Source of the DNA: Micavibrio sp. UBA6147
Lineage (GTDB): Bacteria; Pseudomonadota; Alphaproteobacteria; Micavibrionales; UBA1664
Direction: 5' to 3'
Length of the DNA: 64,000 nt
Assembly (NCBI GenBank): GCA_002423185.1
Contig: DIUX01000001.1
Location: forward strand, 142,048-206,047
The notes below the pieces were generated by a model. That model saw only the letters and a program-made list of their open reading frames with translations, searched no databases and was not told the origin of the DNA. This document shows positions 7,186-19,338 of the stretch, piece by piece (the first letter of the stretch is position 1; the number at the start of each line of letters is the position of its first letter). Both the position numbers and the translations under genes were made by a program.

Positions 7186-9888
7186 ATGGCACGCTCAGGC
7201 ATCGACTCACTCCAAACACGCGCAACAATCAAAGTAAACGGCAAGGAGTATGATTATTATTCACTGCCCGCCGCGGCGCACCACCTTGGGGATATTTCCA
7301 AACTCCCGTTCAGCTTGAAAGTTCTGCTTGAGAACATGCTGCGGTTTGAGGACGGACGCTCGGTTGAGGTTCACCATGTCGAGGCCTTCAAAACATGGCT
7401 TGAAAACGCCACCAACCCGCAAGAGATTGCCTTTCGTCCGGCGCGCGTGTTGATGCAGGATTTTACCGGCGTTCCCGCCGTCGTTGACCTTGCCGCAATG
7501 CGTGAGGCCATGACCCGCCTTGGCGGCAATGCTCAGTCCATCAACCCGCTCTCCGCCGTCGACCTTGTCATTGACCACTCGGTGATGGTCGATGCGTTTG
7601 CAAATTCAACCGCCTTCCAACAAAACGTAGAATTGGAATTTGAACGCAACGGCGAACGCTATGCCTTCTTGCGCTGGGGTCAAAAGGCATTCAACAATTT
7701 CCGCGTTGTTCCCCCGGGGACAGGCATTTGCCACCAAGTAAACCTTGAATACCTCGCCCAAACCGTTTGGGTTGAGGACGATGAAGACAATAAGGGGCGC
7801 AAGCTCGCCTATCCTGACACATTGGTCGGAACGGATTCTCACACCACCATGGTCAACGGCCTTGCCGCGCTTGGCTGGGGTGTCGGCGGGATTGAGGCCG
7901 AGGCCGCGATGCTGGGGCAACCTGTATCCATGCTCATCCCCGATGTCATCGGGTTCCGTTTGACGGGCAAGTTGAAGGAAGGCTCCACCGCGACCGACCT
8001 TGTGTTGACCGTGACGCAAATGCTCCGCGCCAAAGGCGTTGTCGGCAAGTTTGTTGAGTTTTTCGGTTCCGGCCTTGATAATTTGTCGCTGGCCGACCGC
8101 GCGACCATTTCCAACATGGCGCCGGAATATGGTGCAACATGCGGCTTCTTCCCGATTGACGAAGAAACATGCCGTTACCTTGAATTCACAGGCCGTGATG
8201 CCGACCGTGTCGCGTTGGTGCGCGAATACGCCAAAATTCAAGGCATGTGGCGCGATTCAAAGACGCCCGATCCCGTGTTCACCGATACGCTCGAACTGGA
8301 TATCTCAACCGTTGAGCCATCCGTATCCGGCCCGAAACGCCCGCAGGATAAAATCCTCCTGTCCGAAGCCAAATCAAGCTTTACCAAGCTCATGGCCGAA
8401 GGCAATCTAAAGGAAGAAAAAATCGCGGTCGCCGGAACGGATTACAGCATTAAAAACGGCGACGTCGTGATCGCCGCGATTACAAGCTGTACCAACACAT
8501 CAAACCCGTCGGTGATGATCGCCGCCGGTCTTATCGCGCGTAACGCAGCAAAACTCGGCATGAAGGTTAAGCCATGGGTGAAGACATCCCTTGCCCCCGG
8601 TTCACAAGTCGTGACGGATTACCTCGAAAAGGCCGATCTGCAAAAAGACCTGAATACTCTCGGCTTTAACCTTGTCGGCTATGGCTGTACAACCTGTATC
8701 GGGAACTCCGGCCCGCTCGCCGATAATATCATCGAGGCGGTCAATAAAGGCAATTTGACGGTCACCAGCGTCCTGTCCGGCAACCGGAACTTCGAAGGCC
8801 GCATCAGCCCGCAAATCAAGGCAAACTATCTGGCCTCACCGCCGCTCGTTGTGGCTTATGCGTTGGCTGGGTCGTTGTTGGTGGACGTGTACAAAGACGC
8901 CATCGGCCAAGATCGCAACGGCAAAGATGTGTTCTTGAAAGACATCTGGCCGTCCAACAAAGACATTCAAGAAGCCGTCAAGGCAGCCCTGACCCCCGAA
9001 ATGTTCAAGAGCCGTTACGCCAACGTCTTTTTGGGCCCCACGGAATGGCAGAGCATCAGCGGCGCCGAAGGTCAAACCTATAAATGGGATAATAACTCGA
9101 CCTATGTGCAAAACCCGCCATATTTTGAAGGCATGACCATGAGCACGAAAAAGGCGACCGATATTAAAGGCGCGTCTATTTTGGCACTGTTCGGGGATTC
9201 CATCACCACCGACCACATTTCACCCGCTGGTTCGATCAAGAAAGACTCTCCGGCTGGTAAATACCTCATGGAACACGGCGTAGAGTCCAAGGACTTTAAC
9301 TCCTACGGTGCGCGCCGCGGAAACCACCATGTCATGATGCGCGGCACATTCGCCAATATCCGCATCCGTAACGAGATGACACCGGAGGTCGAAGGCGGCG
9401 TGACGAAATACCGCCCGAGCGGTGAAACCATGCCGATTTACGACGCCGCGATGAAGTATAAAGATGCCGGCACACCGCTGGTGATCTTCGCGGGCAAGGA
9501 ATATGGCACGGGCTCCAGCCGTGACTGGGCGGCGAAGGGAACAACGCTCCTCGGCGTCAAAGCCGTGGTTGCGGAAAGTTTCGAGCGGATTCACCGTTCT
9601 AACCTTGTCGGCATGGGTGTTCTGCCCCTGCAATTCAAGGACGGCATGACCCGTAAGAGCCTCAAGCTGGACGGCAGCGAAACCATCGACATTACAGGGA
9701 TCGAAGGCCGCCTCAGCCCGCTCCAAGACGTCACCATCCACATCACACGTGCTAATGGCACGAAGGAATCGGTGGATGTTCTGTGCCGTATTGATACGCT
9801 GGATGAAATCCAATACTACGAAAATGATGGCATCTTGCAATACGTCCTGCGCGACATCGCCAGCAAAGCCAAAACCAAAGCGGCCTAA
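7186..9888 (+). CDS. acnA: aconitate hydratase A
   Basis: TCA-cycle enzyme converting citrate to isocitrate with a [4Fe-4S] cluster. The cluster cysteines are Cys435 in SCTNTSNPS and Cys501/Cys504 in [31 protein letters not shown] and the C-terminal [17 protein letters not shown] (swivel domain, substrate Ser/Arg) are complete. The start at ATG 7186 is preceded by AAGAGG and gives 900 aa, the normal AcnA length; the frame is open to 7075 but those residues are not family-like. It stands alone on the strand and ends in a strong terminator at 9915. Confidence 0.97.
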   Translation: MARSGIDSLQTRATIKVNGKEYDYYSLPAAAHHLGDISKLPFSLKVLLENMLRFEDGRSVEVHHVEAFKTWLENATNPQEIAFRPARVLMQDFTGVPAVVDLAAMREAMTRLGGNAQSINPLSAVDLVIDHSVMVDAFANSTAFQQNVELEFERNGERYAFLRWGQKAFNNFRVVPPGTGICHQVNLEYLAQTVWVEDDEDNKGRKLAYPDTLVGTDSHTTMVNGLAALGWGVGGIEAEAAMLGQPVSMLIPDVIGFRLTGKLKEGSTATDLVLTVTQMLRAKGVVGKFVEFFGSGLDNLSLADRATISNMAPEYGATCGFFPIDEETCRYLEFTGRDADRVALVREYAKIQGMWRDSKTPDPVFTDTLELDISTVEPSVSGPKRPQDKILLSEAKSSFTKLMAEGNLKEEKIAVAGTDYSIKNGDVVIAAITSCTNTSNPSVMIAAGLIARNAAKLGMKVKPWVKTSLAPGSQVVTDYLEKADLQKDLNTLGFNLVGYGCTTCIGNSGPLADNIIEAVNKGNLTVTSVLSGNRNFEGRISPQIKANYLASPPLVVAYALAGSLLVDVYKDAIGQDRNGKDVFLKDIWPSNKDIQEAVKAALTPEMFKSRYANVFLGPTEWQSISGAEGQTYKWDNNSTYVQNPPYFEGMTMSTKKATDIKGASILALFGDSITTDHISPAGSIKKDSPAGKYLMEHGVESKDFNSYGARRGNHHVMMRGTFANIRIRNEMTPEVEGGVTKYRPSGETMPIYDAAMKYKDAGTPLVIFAGKEYGTGSSRDWAAKGTTLLGVKAVVAESFERIHRSNLVGMGVLPLQFKDGMTRKSLKLDGSETIDITGIEGRLSPLQDVTIHITRANGTKESVDVLCRIDTLDEIQYYENDGILQYVLRDIASKAKTKAA

Positions 9889-9914
9889 CGGCATTCTTTG
9901 CACCCGAAATCAAG

Positions 9915-9942
9915 AAAACCGCCCCAAAAGGGCGGTTTTTTT
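9915..9942 (+). terminator. rho-independent terminator of acnA
   Basis: Stem AAAACCGCCC / GGGCGGTTTT with a short CAAAA loop followed by seven T, 27 bp after the acnA stop. Confidence 0.9.
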
Positions 9943-10062
9943 ATAATAAAACAGACTTATAACAAGCAGACTGGGCAAAGTCTTTGCTGAACAAACAGCC
10001 CAAAAACACTGCAAACTTGCGCCCGCAGCGGCTCCGCTGCAAAAAGAAAACCCTTATAAACC

Positions 10063-11226
10063 TTACTTGGGCGTCCGTTTGACCGCAGGGGCTTTCGCCT
10101 TGCCGTCATTCGCAGGCGTGCCTTTCGGCGCAATAACCGCGTCCTTCGCGGCGGCGGCGGCGAGGGCGGAGGCGGCTTCTCCGGCTTTTTTCTTGTCATC
10201 GCCGATGGAGAAGGAGCCTTGCTGTTTCGGCACTAAACCGGATGTGACAATCCCTTTGGTCATGTCGATGGTGCGGTCGCTGTCGTCGAGGAACAGGACG
10301 GTGTGGTCGGGTGATTTTTTCATGATCGACAGGATTTTGTCCTTGTCCTTGCCGCCCATGAAGTGCAGCTCCCCATCGAACAAAATGCCCTTGTCGCGCA
10401 GGGAATGCATCGCGCGCAATGTCGCTTCGTCACCGCGGGCGGTGAGGGCGGTTGTGATGATGGGGGAATGGCCTTCTTGGAAATGACCGGCGATTTGCCC
10501 CAAAATGCGGGCAATCGGGGCGAATGGGCCGTCCGCCATCGGGGTGTCGGCGTGTTCGAGTTCATATTGGCGATATTTTTCAAGGCCGTGTGCACCGTAG
10601 ACATCATCGGATGTTCCGTCAAAAATCACGCGGTCAAGATCCCACACGACATGAAGTTTTTTATTGAATTGGTTACGCAGCAAGGATGCTTTTTCCTCCG
10701 CCGGAGTCACAATCGCGGCTTGTTTTTCGGGGGATATATGGCCATCCAAAATACGCTGGATTTGTTCGGAGATATTCACGCCCTTGGCGTTGGGGTCGAC
10801 GGTGCAGGACGCAATGCCGATTTTTTGTGCTTTTTCGGCGTCTTTGGCATTGGTGGTGACGAACCAGTTAATGTCATAGGCCTTGAGGTATTCAGGGTTT
10901 AATTCGCCGTTGCCGAACATTGCCGACGAAAACGGGATGCCGTAATGGTGGCAACTTTTAACCGCCCGCATCCCCGTCCACGCGTTGTTGCGCGAGATCA
11001 GGATAATGTCGAATAATTTATGCCCGACGGTTTCATTGATGTGTTTGATTGTGTTAATAACGTCAAAGAAATATCCGGGGCGGAAAGGGACATTTTCGTT
11101 TTCGACCATGAAGTCGCTGTAGAATTTAGCGCCGTATTTGGCGCGGAGCTGTTTGGCTTCTTCCATGTCGAATAATGCGCTGGTGGAGATACCGATCGTG
11201 ATCGATTTTGTGAATTCTTTAACCAT
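10063..11226 (-). CDS. cytosolic 5'-nucleotidase type I family protein (PF06189-like)
   Basis: 387 aa. It resembles the cytosolic 5'-nucleotidase 1 family that dephosphorylates AMP/IMP-type nucleotides. In order: ISTSALFDMEEA near the N-terminus, DIILISRNNAWTGMRAVKS (substrate region), HHYGIPFSSAMFGNGE, then the HAD-like phosphatase motif LHVVWDLDRVIFDG with its paired Asp, and LFLDDSD as the distal acidic motif. The last ~45 residues are Ala/Lys-rich and low complexity (AASALAAAAAKDAV), probably an unstructured tail. This family is better known from animals but also occurs in bacteria. It is transcribed alone, divergently from nth. Phosphatase activity is inferred from the family. Confidence 0.8.
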   Translation of the reverse strand: MVKEFTKSITIGISTSALFDMEEAKQLRAKYGAKFYSDFMVENENVPFRPGYFFDVINTIKHINETVGHKLFDIILISRNNAWTGMRAVKSCHHYGIPFSSAMFGNGELNPEYLKAYDINWFVTTNAKDAEKAQKIGIASCTVDPNAKGVNISEQIQRILDGHISPEKQAAIVTPAEEKASLLRNQFNKKLHVVWDLDRVIFDGTSDDVYGAHGLEKYRQYELEHADTPMADGPFAPIARILGQIAGHFQEGHSPIITTALTARGDEATLRAMHSLRDKGILFDGELHFMGGKDKDKILSIMKKSPDHTVLFLDDSDRTIDMTKGIVTSGLVPKQQGSFSIGDDKKKAGEAASALAAAAAKDAVIAPKGTPANDGKAKAPAVKRTPK

Positions 11227-11378
11227 CCCTTTGTCCTTTTTACGTTACCCGTTATATTATTATTGATTATGAATTATAGATTTGTCATAGCACGCGCAAA
11301 GCCTTGCGCCAAGGGGTTTTTTCCGTATTGCTAACAGATATTAAATTACAAAGATAAGGTTGAAAGAAAGATAACTTC

Positions 11379-12011
11379 ATGACCAAAAAAGACATTGCCG
11401 AAGCGTTCAGGCGCTTTCAGGAGCATAACCCTGAACCGAAGGGCGAGCTTGACTATGTCAATCCGTTTACCTTGCTGGTTGCGGTTGTGCTGTCGGCTCA
11501 GGCGACCGATGTGGGGGTGAACAAGGCGACCAAAGCCCTGTTCAAAATCGCCGACACGCCGGAAAAAATGGCGGCGCTGGGCGAGGCAGGAATCCGCGAC
11601 CATATCAAAACCATCGGCCTGTTCAATGCCAAGGCGAAGAATGTCTATAATCTGTGCCGGATTTTAATCGACGAATATGGATCGCAAGTGCCGCAAGACC
11701 GCGATGCACTGGTCAAACTCCCCGGTGTCGGGCGTAAAACGGCGAATGTGGTGTTGAACATCGCTTTCGGGCATCCGACCATCGCGGTGGACACGCATAT
11801 TTTCCGAATCGGCAACCGCACCGGCATGGCAACGGGCAAAACCCCCGACCAAGTCGAGGCGAAGCTGGAAAAAGCCATCCCCGCCGCCTATAAACGCCAC
11901 GCCCATCACTGGCTCATCCTGCATGGGCGCTATGTGTGCAAGGCGCGTAAACCCGATTGCGGCGTGTGTATTATCCGTGATCTGTGTGGATTTAAGGAAA
12001 AAACAGCTTAA
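11379..12011 (+). CDS. nth: endonuclease III (DNA glycosylase/AP lyase)
   Basis: Removes oxidised pyrimidines and nicks abasic sites in base-excision repair. The helix-hairpin-helix LPGVGRKTANVVLN contains the catalytic Lys and VDTHIFRIGNR the catalytic Asp. The C-terminal [4Fe-4S] loop has the exact C-x6-C-x2-C-x5-C pattern (CKARKPDCGVCIIRDLC). 210 aa is standard. The start is ATG 11379 with a GAAAG RBS. Divergent from the nucleotidase gene. Confidence 0.97.
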   Translation: MTKKDIAEAFRRFQEHNPEPKGELDYVNPFTLLVAVVLSAQATDVGVNKATKALFKIADTPEKMAALGEAGIRDHIKTIGLFNAKAKNVYNLCRILIDEYGSQVPQDRDALVKLPGVGRKTANVVLNIAFGHPTIAVDTHIFRIGNRTGMATGKTPDQVEAKLEKAIPAAYKRHAHHWLILHGRYVCKARKPDCGVCIIRDLCGFKEKTA

Positions 12012-12017
12012 AGCAAT

Positions 12018-12042
12018 ACACCCCGCATCGAAGCGGGGTATA
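12018..12042. terminator. possible bidirectional terminator hairpin
   Basis: CCCCGC - ATCGAA - GCGGGG, extended by A/T pairs on both sides, lies between the convergent nth and 12077-12454 genes. The T-run is poor, so termination efficiency is doubtful. Confidence 0.5.
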
Positions 12043-12076
12043 TGTATCTTTCTGTCGATAAAATTCGAAAACCCTA

Positions 12077-12454
12077 TCAGGCCGGCGTTTTCTGGCTCAG
12101 GCGGATCGGGCCTTGGGGCTTGCCGTTATTGGCGCTGCGGAAAAGGCTCAATTCATCCTGCACAGTTTGCTTCACATCTTGCAAACGTGCGTGGTTGTCA
12201 TAGGCTTTGTACCCTGTGTACAGCGCAATCGGCCAAATGAAAATGCCCCAAAATACCGACCAGCCGATATAAGAATTGCGGTCGGAGCGCGCCTCGCTGG
12301 CGGTTTTGAACAAGGTGGTCAGGCTGTCTTGCTTGGCGGCATAGGCGCTGCGCACATCGTCAACATTCAACGCGAATTGACGCGAAATACCAGTCGCGGC
12401 GAGGTCGAATTGCGCGGTGAGGGATGCGGTGTTGTTTGTCTGACCCTGTGACAT
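12077..12454 (-). CDS. small single-helix membrane protein, unknown
   Basis: 125 aa. The N-terminal ~60 residues are polar and helical (AATGISRQFALNVDDVRSAY), then one membrane segment (IGWSVFWGIFIWPIALYTGY), then a helical charged tail (HARLQDVKQTVQDELSLF). AGGAAG lies about 9 bp before the ATG. No family recognised. Immediately upstream of the RBS is a three-unit CTGTTG/CAACAG hexamer repeat. It shares strand and a 39-bp spacer with the next upstream gene, so the two may be cotranscribed. Confidence 0.65.
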   Translation of the reverse strand: MSQGQTNNTASLTAQFDLAATGISRQFALNVDDVRSAYAAKQDSLTTLFKTASEARSDRNSYIGWSVFWGIFIWPIALYTGYKAYDNHARLQDVKQTVQDELSLFRSANNGKPQGPIRLSQKTPA

Positions 12455-12466
12455 GAATTTTTCTTC

Positions 12467-12484
12467 CTGTTGCTGTTGCTGTTG
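12467..12484. repeat. (CTGTTG)3 hexanucleotide repeat
   Basis: Three perfect CTGTTG units (CAACAG on the transcribed strand) sit in the spacer directly upstream of the RBS of the 12077-12454 gene. A fourth unit is imperfect (TTGTCG). Confidence 0.8.
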
Positions 12485-12493
12485 TCGTTTATT

Positions 12494-12937
12494 TTACATA
12501 CCGATAAGTTTTAAGGCACGCGCCTTCAATCCGTCAAGGGCTGTTGGCTTCGTGACGGTAATGCCATGGGGAATAAAATCCTCGCGAAGCCCATCGGTGA
12601 AGCCTTCGAAATGGCGAAAACCGTTCAATGTGACGCCCTCAGGCAAGGGGTGCGCCATAACGCGGGGGATGTCGGCTCCCTTAATCGCGACATAGGAAAA
12701 ACTCCACGTTGCATCTTCGCCTGTTTTGGCGTCCGTGCCGGTGAGGGTGATCCCGCTTTTGCCGCTCATCAGGCATTGATCGGGTAAGTCGGATTGCGTA
12801 AGGCCGATGGCGGCAAGGGCTGCGGCACCGTCCAAGGCGTCGCCTTTGCTGAACAGGCCGACATAGACGCGGTCTTGATCTTTTAATGCAGAGCCTTCGG
12901 CGGCCGCAACGAAAGAGGATTTTATTTTACGGGGCAT
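12494..12937 (-). CDS. conserved-looking small protein, unknown
   Basis: 147 aa from ATG 12937, which has AAAAGG about 8 bp upstream; the frame stays open to 13000. It begins MPRKIKSSFVAAAEG, has no membrane segment, and contains repeated Gly/Asp-turn segments (LMSGKSGITLTGTDAKTGED) followed by HPLPEGVTLNGFRHFEGFTDG, suggesting a soluble beta-rich fold. No family recognised. Divergent from the AmgK-like kinase gene, and its start region overlaps that gene's promoter zone. Confidence 0.6.
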   Translation of the reverse strand: MPRKIKSSFVAAAEGSALKDQDRVYVGLFSKGDALDGAAALAAIGLTQSDLPDQCLMSGKSGITLTGTDAKTGEDATWSFSYVAIKGADIPRVMAHPLPEGVTLNGFRHFEGFTDGLREDFIPHGITVTKPTALDGLKARALKLIGM

Positions 12938-13015
12938 GAATGAACCTTTTTTCTGATCTTGTATGGCCTTATCCATAAGAGGGTAATTATGTTCTGTCAA
13001 ATGTTTTGCGCGCGA

Positions 13016-13043
13016 TTGATCCGCTCGTTCGGTGTGCTATGCT
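13016..13043 (+). promoter_or_regulatory. putative sigma-70 promoter of the AmgK-like gene
   Basis: TTGATC (13016-13021) and TATGCT (13038-13043) are separated by 16 bp. A start near 13050 leaves a leader of about 37 bases to the ATG at 13087, and it would exclude the longer open frame that begins at 13006. Confidence 0.5.
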
Positions 13044-13086
13044 GAACCCTCAGGGATTCTTAACTCATAAGGCTACAGACAGAGCA

Positions 13087-15425
<2,339 letters not shown>

Positions 15426-15455
15426 TATAAAACGTAACAAACTATGAATTTTGCG

Positions 15456-15491
15456 AAAGCCCCTGCAAGCCATATGGTGCAGGGGCTTTTG
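15456..15491 (+). terminator. rho-independent terminator of aatA
   Basis: Twelve-base stem AAAGCCCCTGCA / TGCAGGGGCTTT with a 10-base loop and a T-rich tail, 30 bp after the aatA stop. Confidence 0.88.
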
Positions 15492-15540
15492 TTGATTAAG
15501 GCATGATTTTTGTGGCTTTTAATGCTATCATTATAGAGTG

Positions 15541-16275
15541 ATGATTATGGCTGTTGAGCGACAAAATAAAACAAAGCAATCAGGAAACGTCCTGTTCCTG
15601 ATTTTGATCGCGGTGGCGTTGTTTGCGGCGCTGTCCTATGCCGTGACGCAGAGCAGCCGCAGCGGCGGTGACGGCATCGCTAGGGACAAAGCCAAGCTCG
15701 TCGCCGCGCAAATCATCCAATACGGAAGTTCACTCGAACAAGCCATCACGCGCATGAAGTTAATCAACCGATGCACGGATGAACAGATCAGCTTTCACAT
15801 CACTGGCAATGCCGATTACGCGGTCTATGAGCATACGCCGCCGTCACTCGACCGATGTAAGGTTTTTCACCCCGAAGGCGGCGCGATGCTCCCCCTCACC
15901 ATCGACGCGAAATGGCTCGATTCCGCCCATGCGGCGGACACATATTACGGGAAGTCCTATTACGCATCGGTAAAGCTGGGGCATAATACGAACGGTCTGG
16001 CGGGGACGGCAGAACATGATCTGACTTTCTTATTGCCTTATCTGAGCAAAGAGGTCTGCGAGGAAATCAGCAGCAGGCTCGGCAATGCGCCCATATTTCA
16101 AGAAGATAACAGCATCGCAGTAAACCCGTATTTCAGTGGCGATTACACACAAGTCAGCGGCTCCGATATCAATAACGGGGCATATGACGGTAAGCGTTAC
16201 TCAGGATGCATCCGTTCAAACGCCCCGTTCGTTGTTGGGAATTACATGTATTTCCACGGCATTAACATCCGTTAA
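15541..16275 (+). CDS. GNV-type prepilin-like protein 2, single N-terminal membrane segment
   Basis: 244 aa. A basic leader ending KTKQS is followed by the 26-residue segment starting GNVLFLILIAV, identical to the relatives at 6276 and 20871. Shared downstream blocks are IIQYGSSLEQAITRMKLIN, CKVFHPEGGA, SKEVCEEI and GKRYSGC...YMYFHG. Like the others it lacks the +5 Glu of true type IV pilins. ATGs at 15541 and 15547 are both possible starts, and a TATAGA box lies only a few bases upstream, again suggesting an almost leaderless message. It is convergent with patatin 1. Function unknown. Confidence 0.7.
   Translation: MIMAVERQNKTKQSGNVLFLILIAVALFAALSYAVTQSSRSGGDGIARDKAKLVAAQIIQYGSSLEQAITRMKLINRCTDEQISFHITGNADYAVYEHTPPSLDRCKVFHPEGGAMLPLTIDAKWLDSAHAADTYYGKSYYASVKLGHNTNGLAGTAEHDLTFLLPYLSKEVCEEISSRLGNAPIFQEDNSIAVNPYFSGDYTQVSGSDINNGAYDGKRYSGCIRSNAPFVVGNYMYFHGINIR
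15583..15660 (+). repeat. 78-bp dispersed coding repeat, copy B
   Basis: Encodes the same 26 residues as copies A and C. It differs from copy C (20934-21011) at 5 of 78 positions by hand count, all synonymous. Confidence 0.8.
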
Positions 16276-16289
16276 AGCCACTGGCGACC

Positions 16290-17858
16290 CTAAAAAAACT
16301 GGAACCGCTTCGGGATGATGTTGCGGATGATCTGGCTCGTCGTGCGGGCGATGTCGGAGTCTTCGTTGTCGTTTTTGTTGTCGTTTGCCGGATCATTTTG
16401 GTCATCGGGCAAGCAACGCTTGCGGATGCGTTTGTATTTTTCTTCGCTCATCTGGCCGAGGTTATAAAGGTTTTCGGACATTTCAAGGGCGAGGGCTTTC
16501 AACGCCTTGTCGGTTTCTTCTTGTTGGATGAAATCCATGGAAAAGGCCAGCAAGCGTTTGATGCTGTCCGGTGTGGCGTCAAGCGGGTCGCGCGCCGGCA
16601 TTCTTTGTTCGTCTTCCCATTTTTCGGGGCTGATATACGGGTTGATCTCGATAAACCCGTCTTTGCCGAGTTTTTGTTCCAAGATTTCTTGCGCTGTTGT
16701 GCCGGTATATTGCGCAAGGTCGTCCAATTCGCGCCCGTCCATAAGGTTTCCGGGGACGCCGTAATTAATGTATCGCTCGTTTTCGTGGTTGATGCGGTGA
16801 CGGCCTGTGCCGACATAGATTAACTTCACCTTCGCATCCTGTGGTTTGTGGCGCAGCACATCCTCAACGCAGGGAAGCGGGGTGTGCACGGGGGCGCGGT
16901 CGCTGCAAAGCACGCCGCTTTCGGTGCGGTGCGGCGGGTAGGCGAAGGGGTTGGCGATGCTCGCCATAATCGCATCCCAAATCTTTTCATTGCCGGCGGA
17001 TGTGTCGCTCGGCGTTTCGGGATCGTTGCTGAAGAAGTCTTTTTTACGGCTAAAAAACGTTACCATTCTGCGGTTTTCAAGGTCGAGAGTCGAAATATAA
17101 ACCGACTTCAAAGAGTCCGACATGCGGGTGTCACCGAGATAGCTCTTGAGCGTTTGTTCGGCGATTTTGGGGTCGTATAAATAGTCATGTGCCCATGTTT
17201 GCTTGACCAGATCCATCCCCTTAAACACCACGGAATTAAAAGTCGAGGTGAGCGTTCCCCGCGCCTTACGCGCCAAAATCATGGTGTTGAGGGTTTGCAG
17301 CATGGCGTTTGTTTCGGGGCTGATATCCGTGCGCGCTTGCAACGCTTCACAGCTTGTCGAGGCACGCTTGCGGTATTTTGGGCGGATATAGCGCGGAGTC
17401 GCGAGCTTACGAATGGCGATTACCTCACGCACAATGGCGGAGTTGTTTTTATTGGCTTCGCACAGCAAACGGCATTTTTCGCGAATATCGCGAATAAGAA
17501 AGCGCTCAATTTGTGCGGGGTCGGTTTTGTCTTGAAAGAAATTCAAAATGCTCGCCGTCATATATTTGGCGATGCGGCCGGTGATTTTGGGAAAGAATTT
17601 CGGGCCATAGCGGCAAAACAGCTCAACCGAGTCATGCGCAACAAATTTGGGTTTGGTCGCGTCGGTGTCGGTGCGGATGCTGAGGCCGCCGACAATGATG
17701 CTCCCCGTCGACACGCCGTTCAAGACCTGAAACAAATTGGCGGATGGGGTTTCGGCGAGTTCCTCAAGCCGCGATAAAATAACGGCGGGGATAATCCCGT
17801 GCATCGCGCCGCCGGGAACATAAAGGATATAAATTGTCCGGTCGTTTTTCTTGCTCAC
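16290..17858 (-). CDS. patatin-like phospholipase 1
   Basis: 522 aa lipid acyl hydrolase of the patatin family. The oxyanion-hole motif is PGGAMHG (about residues 15-21) and the nucleophile elbow is GVSTG with Ser50, both at the expected N-terminal position. The dyad Asp is probably the D in VLCSDRAPVHTP: it aligns with the IDGS motif of patatin 2, but the usual Gly after Asp is Arg. Starts with GTG after GGGAAAG. The C-terminal ~60 residues are charged and Asn/Asp-rich (NDPANDNKNDNED). There is no signal peptide, so export, if any, needs another route. Substrate unknown; membrane phospholipids are the family norm. Confidence 0.8.
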   Translation of the reverse strand: MSKKNDRTIYILYVPGGAMHGIIPAVILSRLEELAETPSANLFQVLNGVSTGSIIVGGLSIRTDTDATKPKFVAHDSVELFCRYGPKFFPKITGRIAKYMTASILNFFQDKTDPAQIERFLIRDIREKCRLLCEANKNNSAIVREVIAIRKLATPRYIRPKYRKRASTSCEALQARTDISPETNAMLQTLNTMILARKARGTLTSTFNSVVFKGMDLVKQTWAHDYLYDPKIAEQTLKSYLGDTRMSDSLKSVYISTLDLENRRMVTFFSRKKDFFSNDPETPSDTSAGNEKIWDAIMASIANPFAYPPHRTESGVLCSDRAPVHTPLPCVEDVLRHKPQDAKVKLIYVGTGRHRINHENERYINYGVPGNLMDGRELDDLAQYTGTTAQEILEQKLGKDGFIEINPYISPEKWEDEQRMPARDPLDATPDSIKRLLAFSMDFIQQEETDKALKALALEMSENLYNLGQMSEEKYKRIRKRCLPDDQNDPANDNKNDNEDSDIARTTSQIIRNIIPKRFQFF

Positions 17859-18069
17859 GTTTTACGCTTTCCCTGTTCTTTTTTTATAGTTTTTTTGTTT
17901 GTTTTGTTTGTTTTTTGGCAACGCACGGGGCGCGGCTCTTGCTTTTTTAAAGAGTTATAGAGTCATAGCTAGCAGAAAATAATGCGCTTGTCATGTTTTG
18001 GGTATGTTGCGCCGCCGCACTGAAGGGGGCAGGCGGGATCAGGGAAAACAGGTGCTTGAGGGCCGCGAC
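17859..18069 (-). promoter_or_regulatory. spacer upstream of patatin 1 with CAAACAAA-rich leader
   Basis: Read on the minus strand, about 17870-17920 is a run of CAAACAAA-type words ending in GGGAAAG before the GTG start at 17858. It is similar in composition to the phhA leader. The rest of the 211 bp spacer towards patatin 2 shows no gene. Confidence 0.4.
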
Positions 18070-19338
18070 TTAATGCAGCGGCTCGTCCGGATTGTGTCCG
18101 CCGATGCCGAGGGCTTGGAGCCCGGACTGCAAATCTTTGAAAAAGCTTCGTTTTTCTTTATGCCTGCGGTCGCGATTGCTGGCGAGGAGGTGGCATAAAT
18201 CGTCAAATTCCGCCGCGCGGTTTTCCATCATCATATAGGCAAACCGCTTCATGCGGGCGAGGTTCTCCGGCGTGGCATTGTCGATGGAGGTGGAGGGATA
18301 GCGCGCGTCGGTCATGCTGTTGCCGTGCAACGACTCATTCAACACAAAAAGACGGTCGCCCAGATCCTCTGAAAACGAGTCGATCAACGCTGACTCCGAG
18401 GCTTGGAAGAAAATATTGATGAGCGGGTAATCATTGGCGGGATCAACAACGCCGATAGCGCCGAATTGATCCCATTCATCCTTGGTAATCGGTTTGTTCA
18501 CAACCCCCGTGCCAAGGCATACCATATGCAAATCATGGCCTTGCGGCACATGGCGGCGGATGGCGCCGTGATAGGTAATGCACGGATTGTCGAAAATACT
18601 GCCGTCAATCGCGTGGTTTTCGTGGACTTGTCCACTCATCGGGTCGCGCGTGTAAAAATGGTGGCATGGGAAATATGTCGGGGCGGAACAACTCGCCATC
18701 ACCGCGTCAAACATGCTCACCGATTGCGGCGGCGGCGGGGGAAGGGCGCTAGCATGCGGGTGAATATGTTTCATCCATACCGCTTTGCCGGCGGGATAGG
18801 CGAGGTTGTTGCGGGTGTGGACGGGGGATGAATAGGATTCATTTTTTTCAATGACTGTATTAATTGTGCCGCCGGCGATGTCATAGAACGGGATGATGAG
18901 GCTGCTCAAGCTCTGGGAAATCTTGGTGTCGCCGAATAATTGGCGCAAAGACCCGTGAAGCTGGCCCATGTCATAATGCCCGTGCCGCATCAGCTTGTTC
19001 AGTTGTCCGATTTTCATTGTCCGGTTGTTAAAATCGCGGACAAACCCGCGAAACTGGCGAAACCGGTCATAGGGGAAGATATTCGCGCCCTCGCGCATGT
19101 AAAAACGGATCAAGTGCCGCGCACGGTATTTCGGTTTGTCCGGCTTGTCTGGGTCGCGGATGTTGAGCGCGGCGTTCAAGATCGACCCCGTTGACGGCCC
19201 CGCGAAAATATCCACCATCTCGGCCATACGCAGGCCGGTTTTCTTCTCGATTTCGTTCATCACATAGGCGGGGATGAGGCCGCGCAGGCCCCCACCATAG
19301 TTAAACATGACAACAAACGGCTTATTCATAAACCCCAT
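18070..19338 (-). CDS. patatin-like phospholipase 2
   Basis: 422 aa patatin-family lipase, same strand as patatin 1 and 211 bp upstream of it. The oxyanion loop is NYGGGLRGL, the nucleophile elbow AGPSTGS (Ser49), and the catalytic Asp lies in HAIDGSIFDNP, the usual D-G-[GAS] motif. All catalytic elements are therefore intact, unlike the Arg-substituted Asp motif in patatin 1. A second ATG at 19329 has GGGG just upstream and is an alternative start. There is no signal peptide. The C-terminal tail is basic and His-rich (RDRRHKEKRSFF). Two patatin paralogues side by side suggest duplication and divergence. Confidence 0.88.
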   Translation of the reverse strand: MGFMNKPFVVMFNYGGGLRGLIPAYVMNEIEKKTGLRMAEMVDIFAGPSTGSILNAALNIRDPDKPDKPKYRARHLIRFYMREGANIFPYDRFRQFRGFVRDFNNRTMKIGQLNKLMRHGHYDMGQLHGSLRQLFGDTKISQSLSSLIIPFYDIAGGTINTVIEKNESYSSPVHTRNNLAYPAGKAVWMKHIHPHASALPPPPPQSVSMFDAVMASCSAPTYFPCHHFYTRDPMSGQVHENHAIDGSIFDNPCITYHGAIRRHVPQGHDLHMVCLGTGVVNKPITKDEWDQFGAIGVVDPANDYPLINIFFQASESALIDSFSEDLGDRLFVLNESLHGNSMTDARYPSTSIDNATPENLARMKRFAYMMMENRAAEFDDLCHLLASNRDRRHKEKRSFFKDLQSGLQALGIGGHNPDEPLH

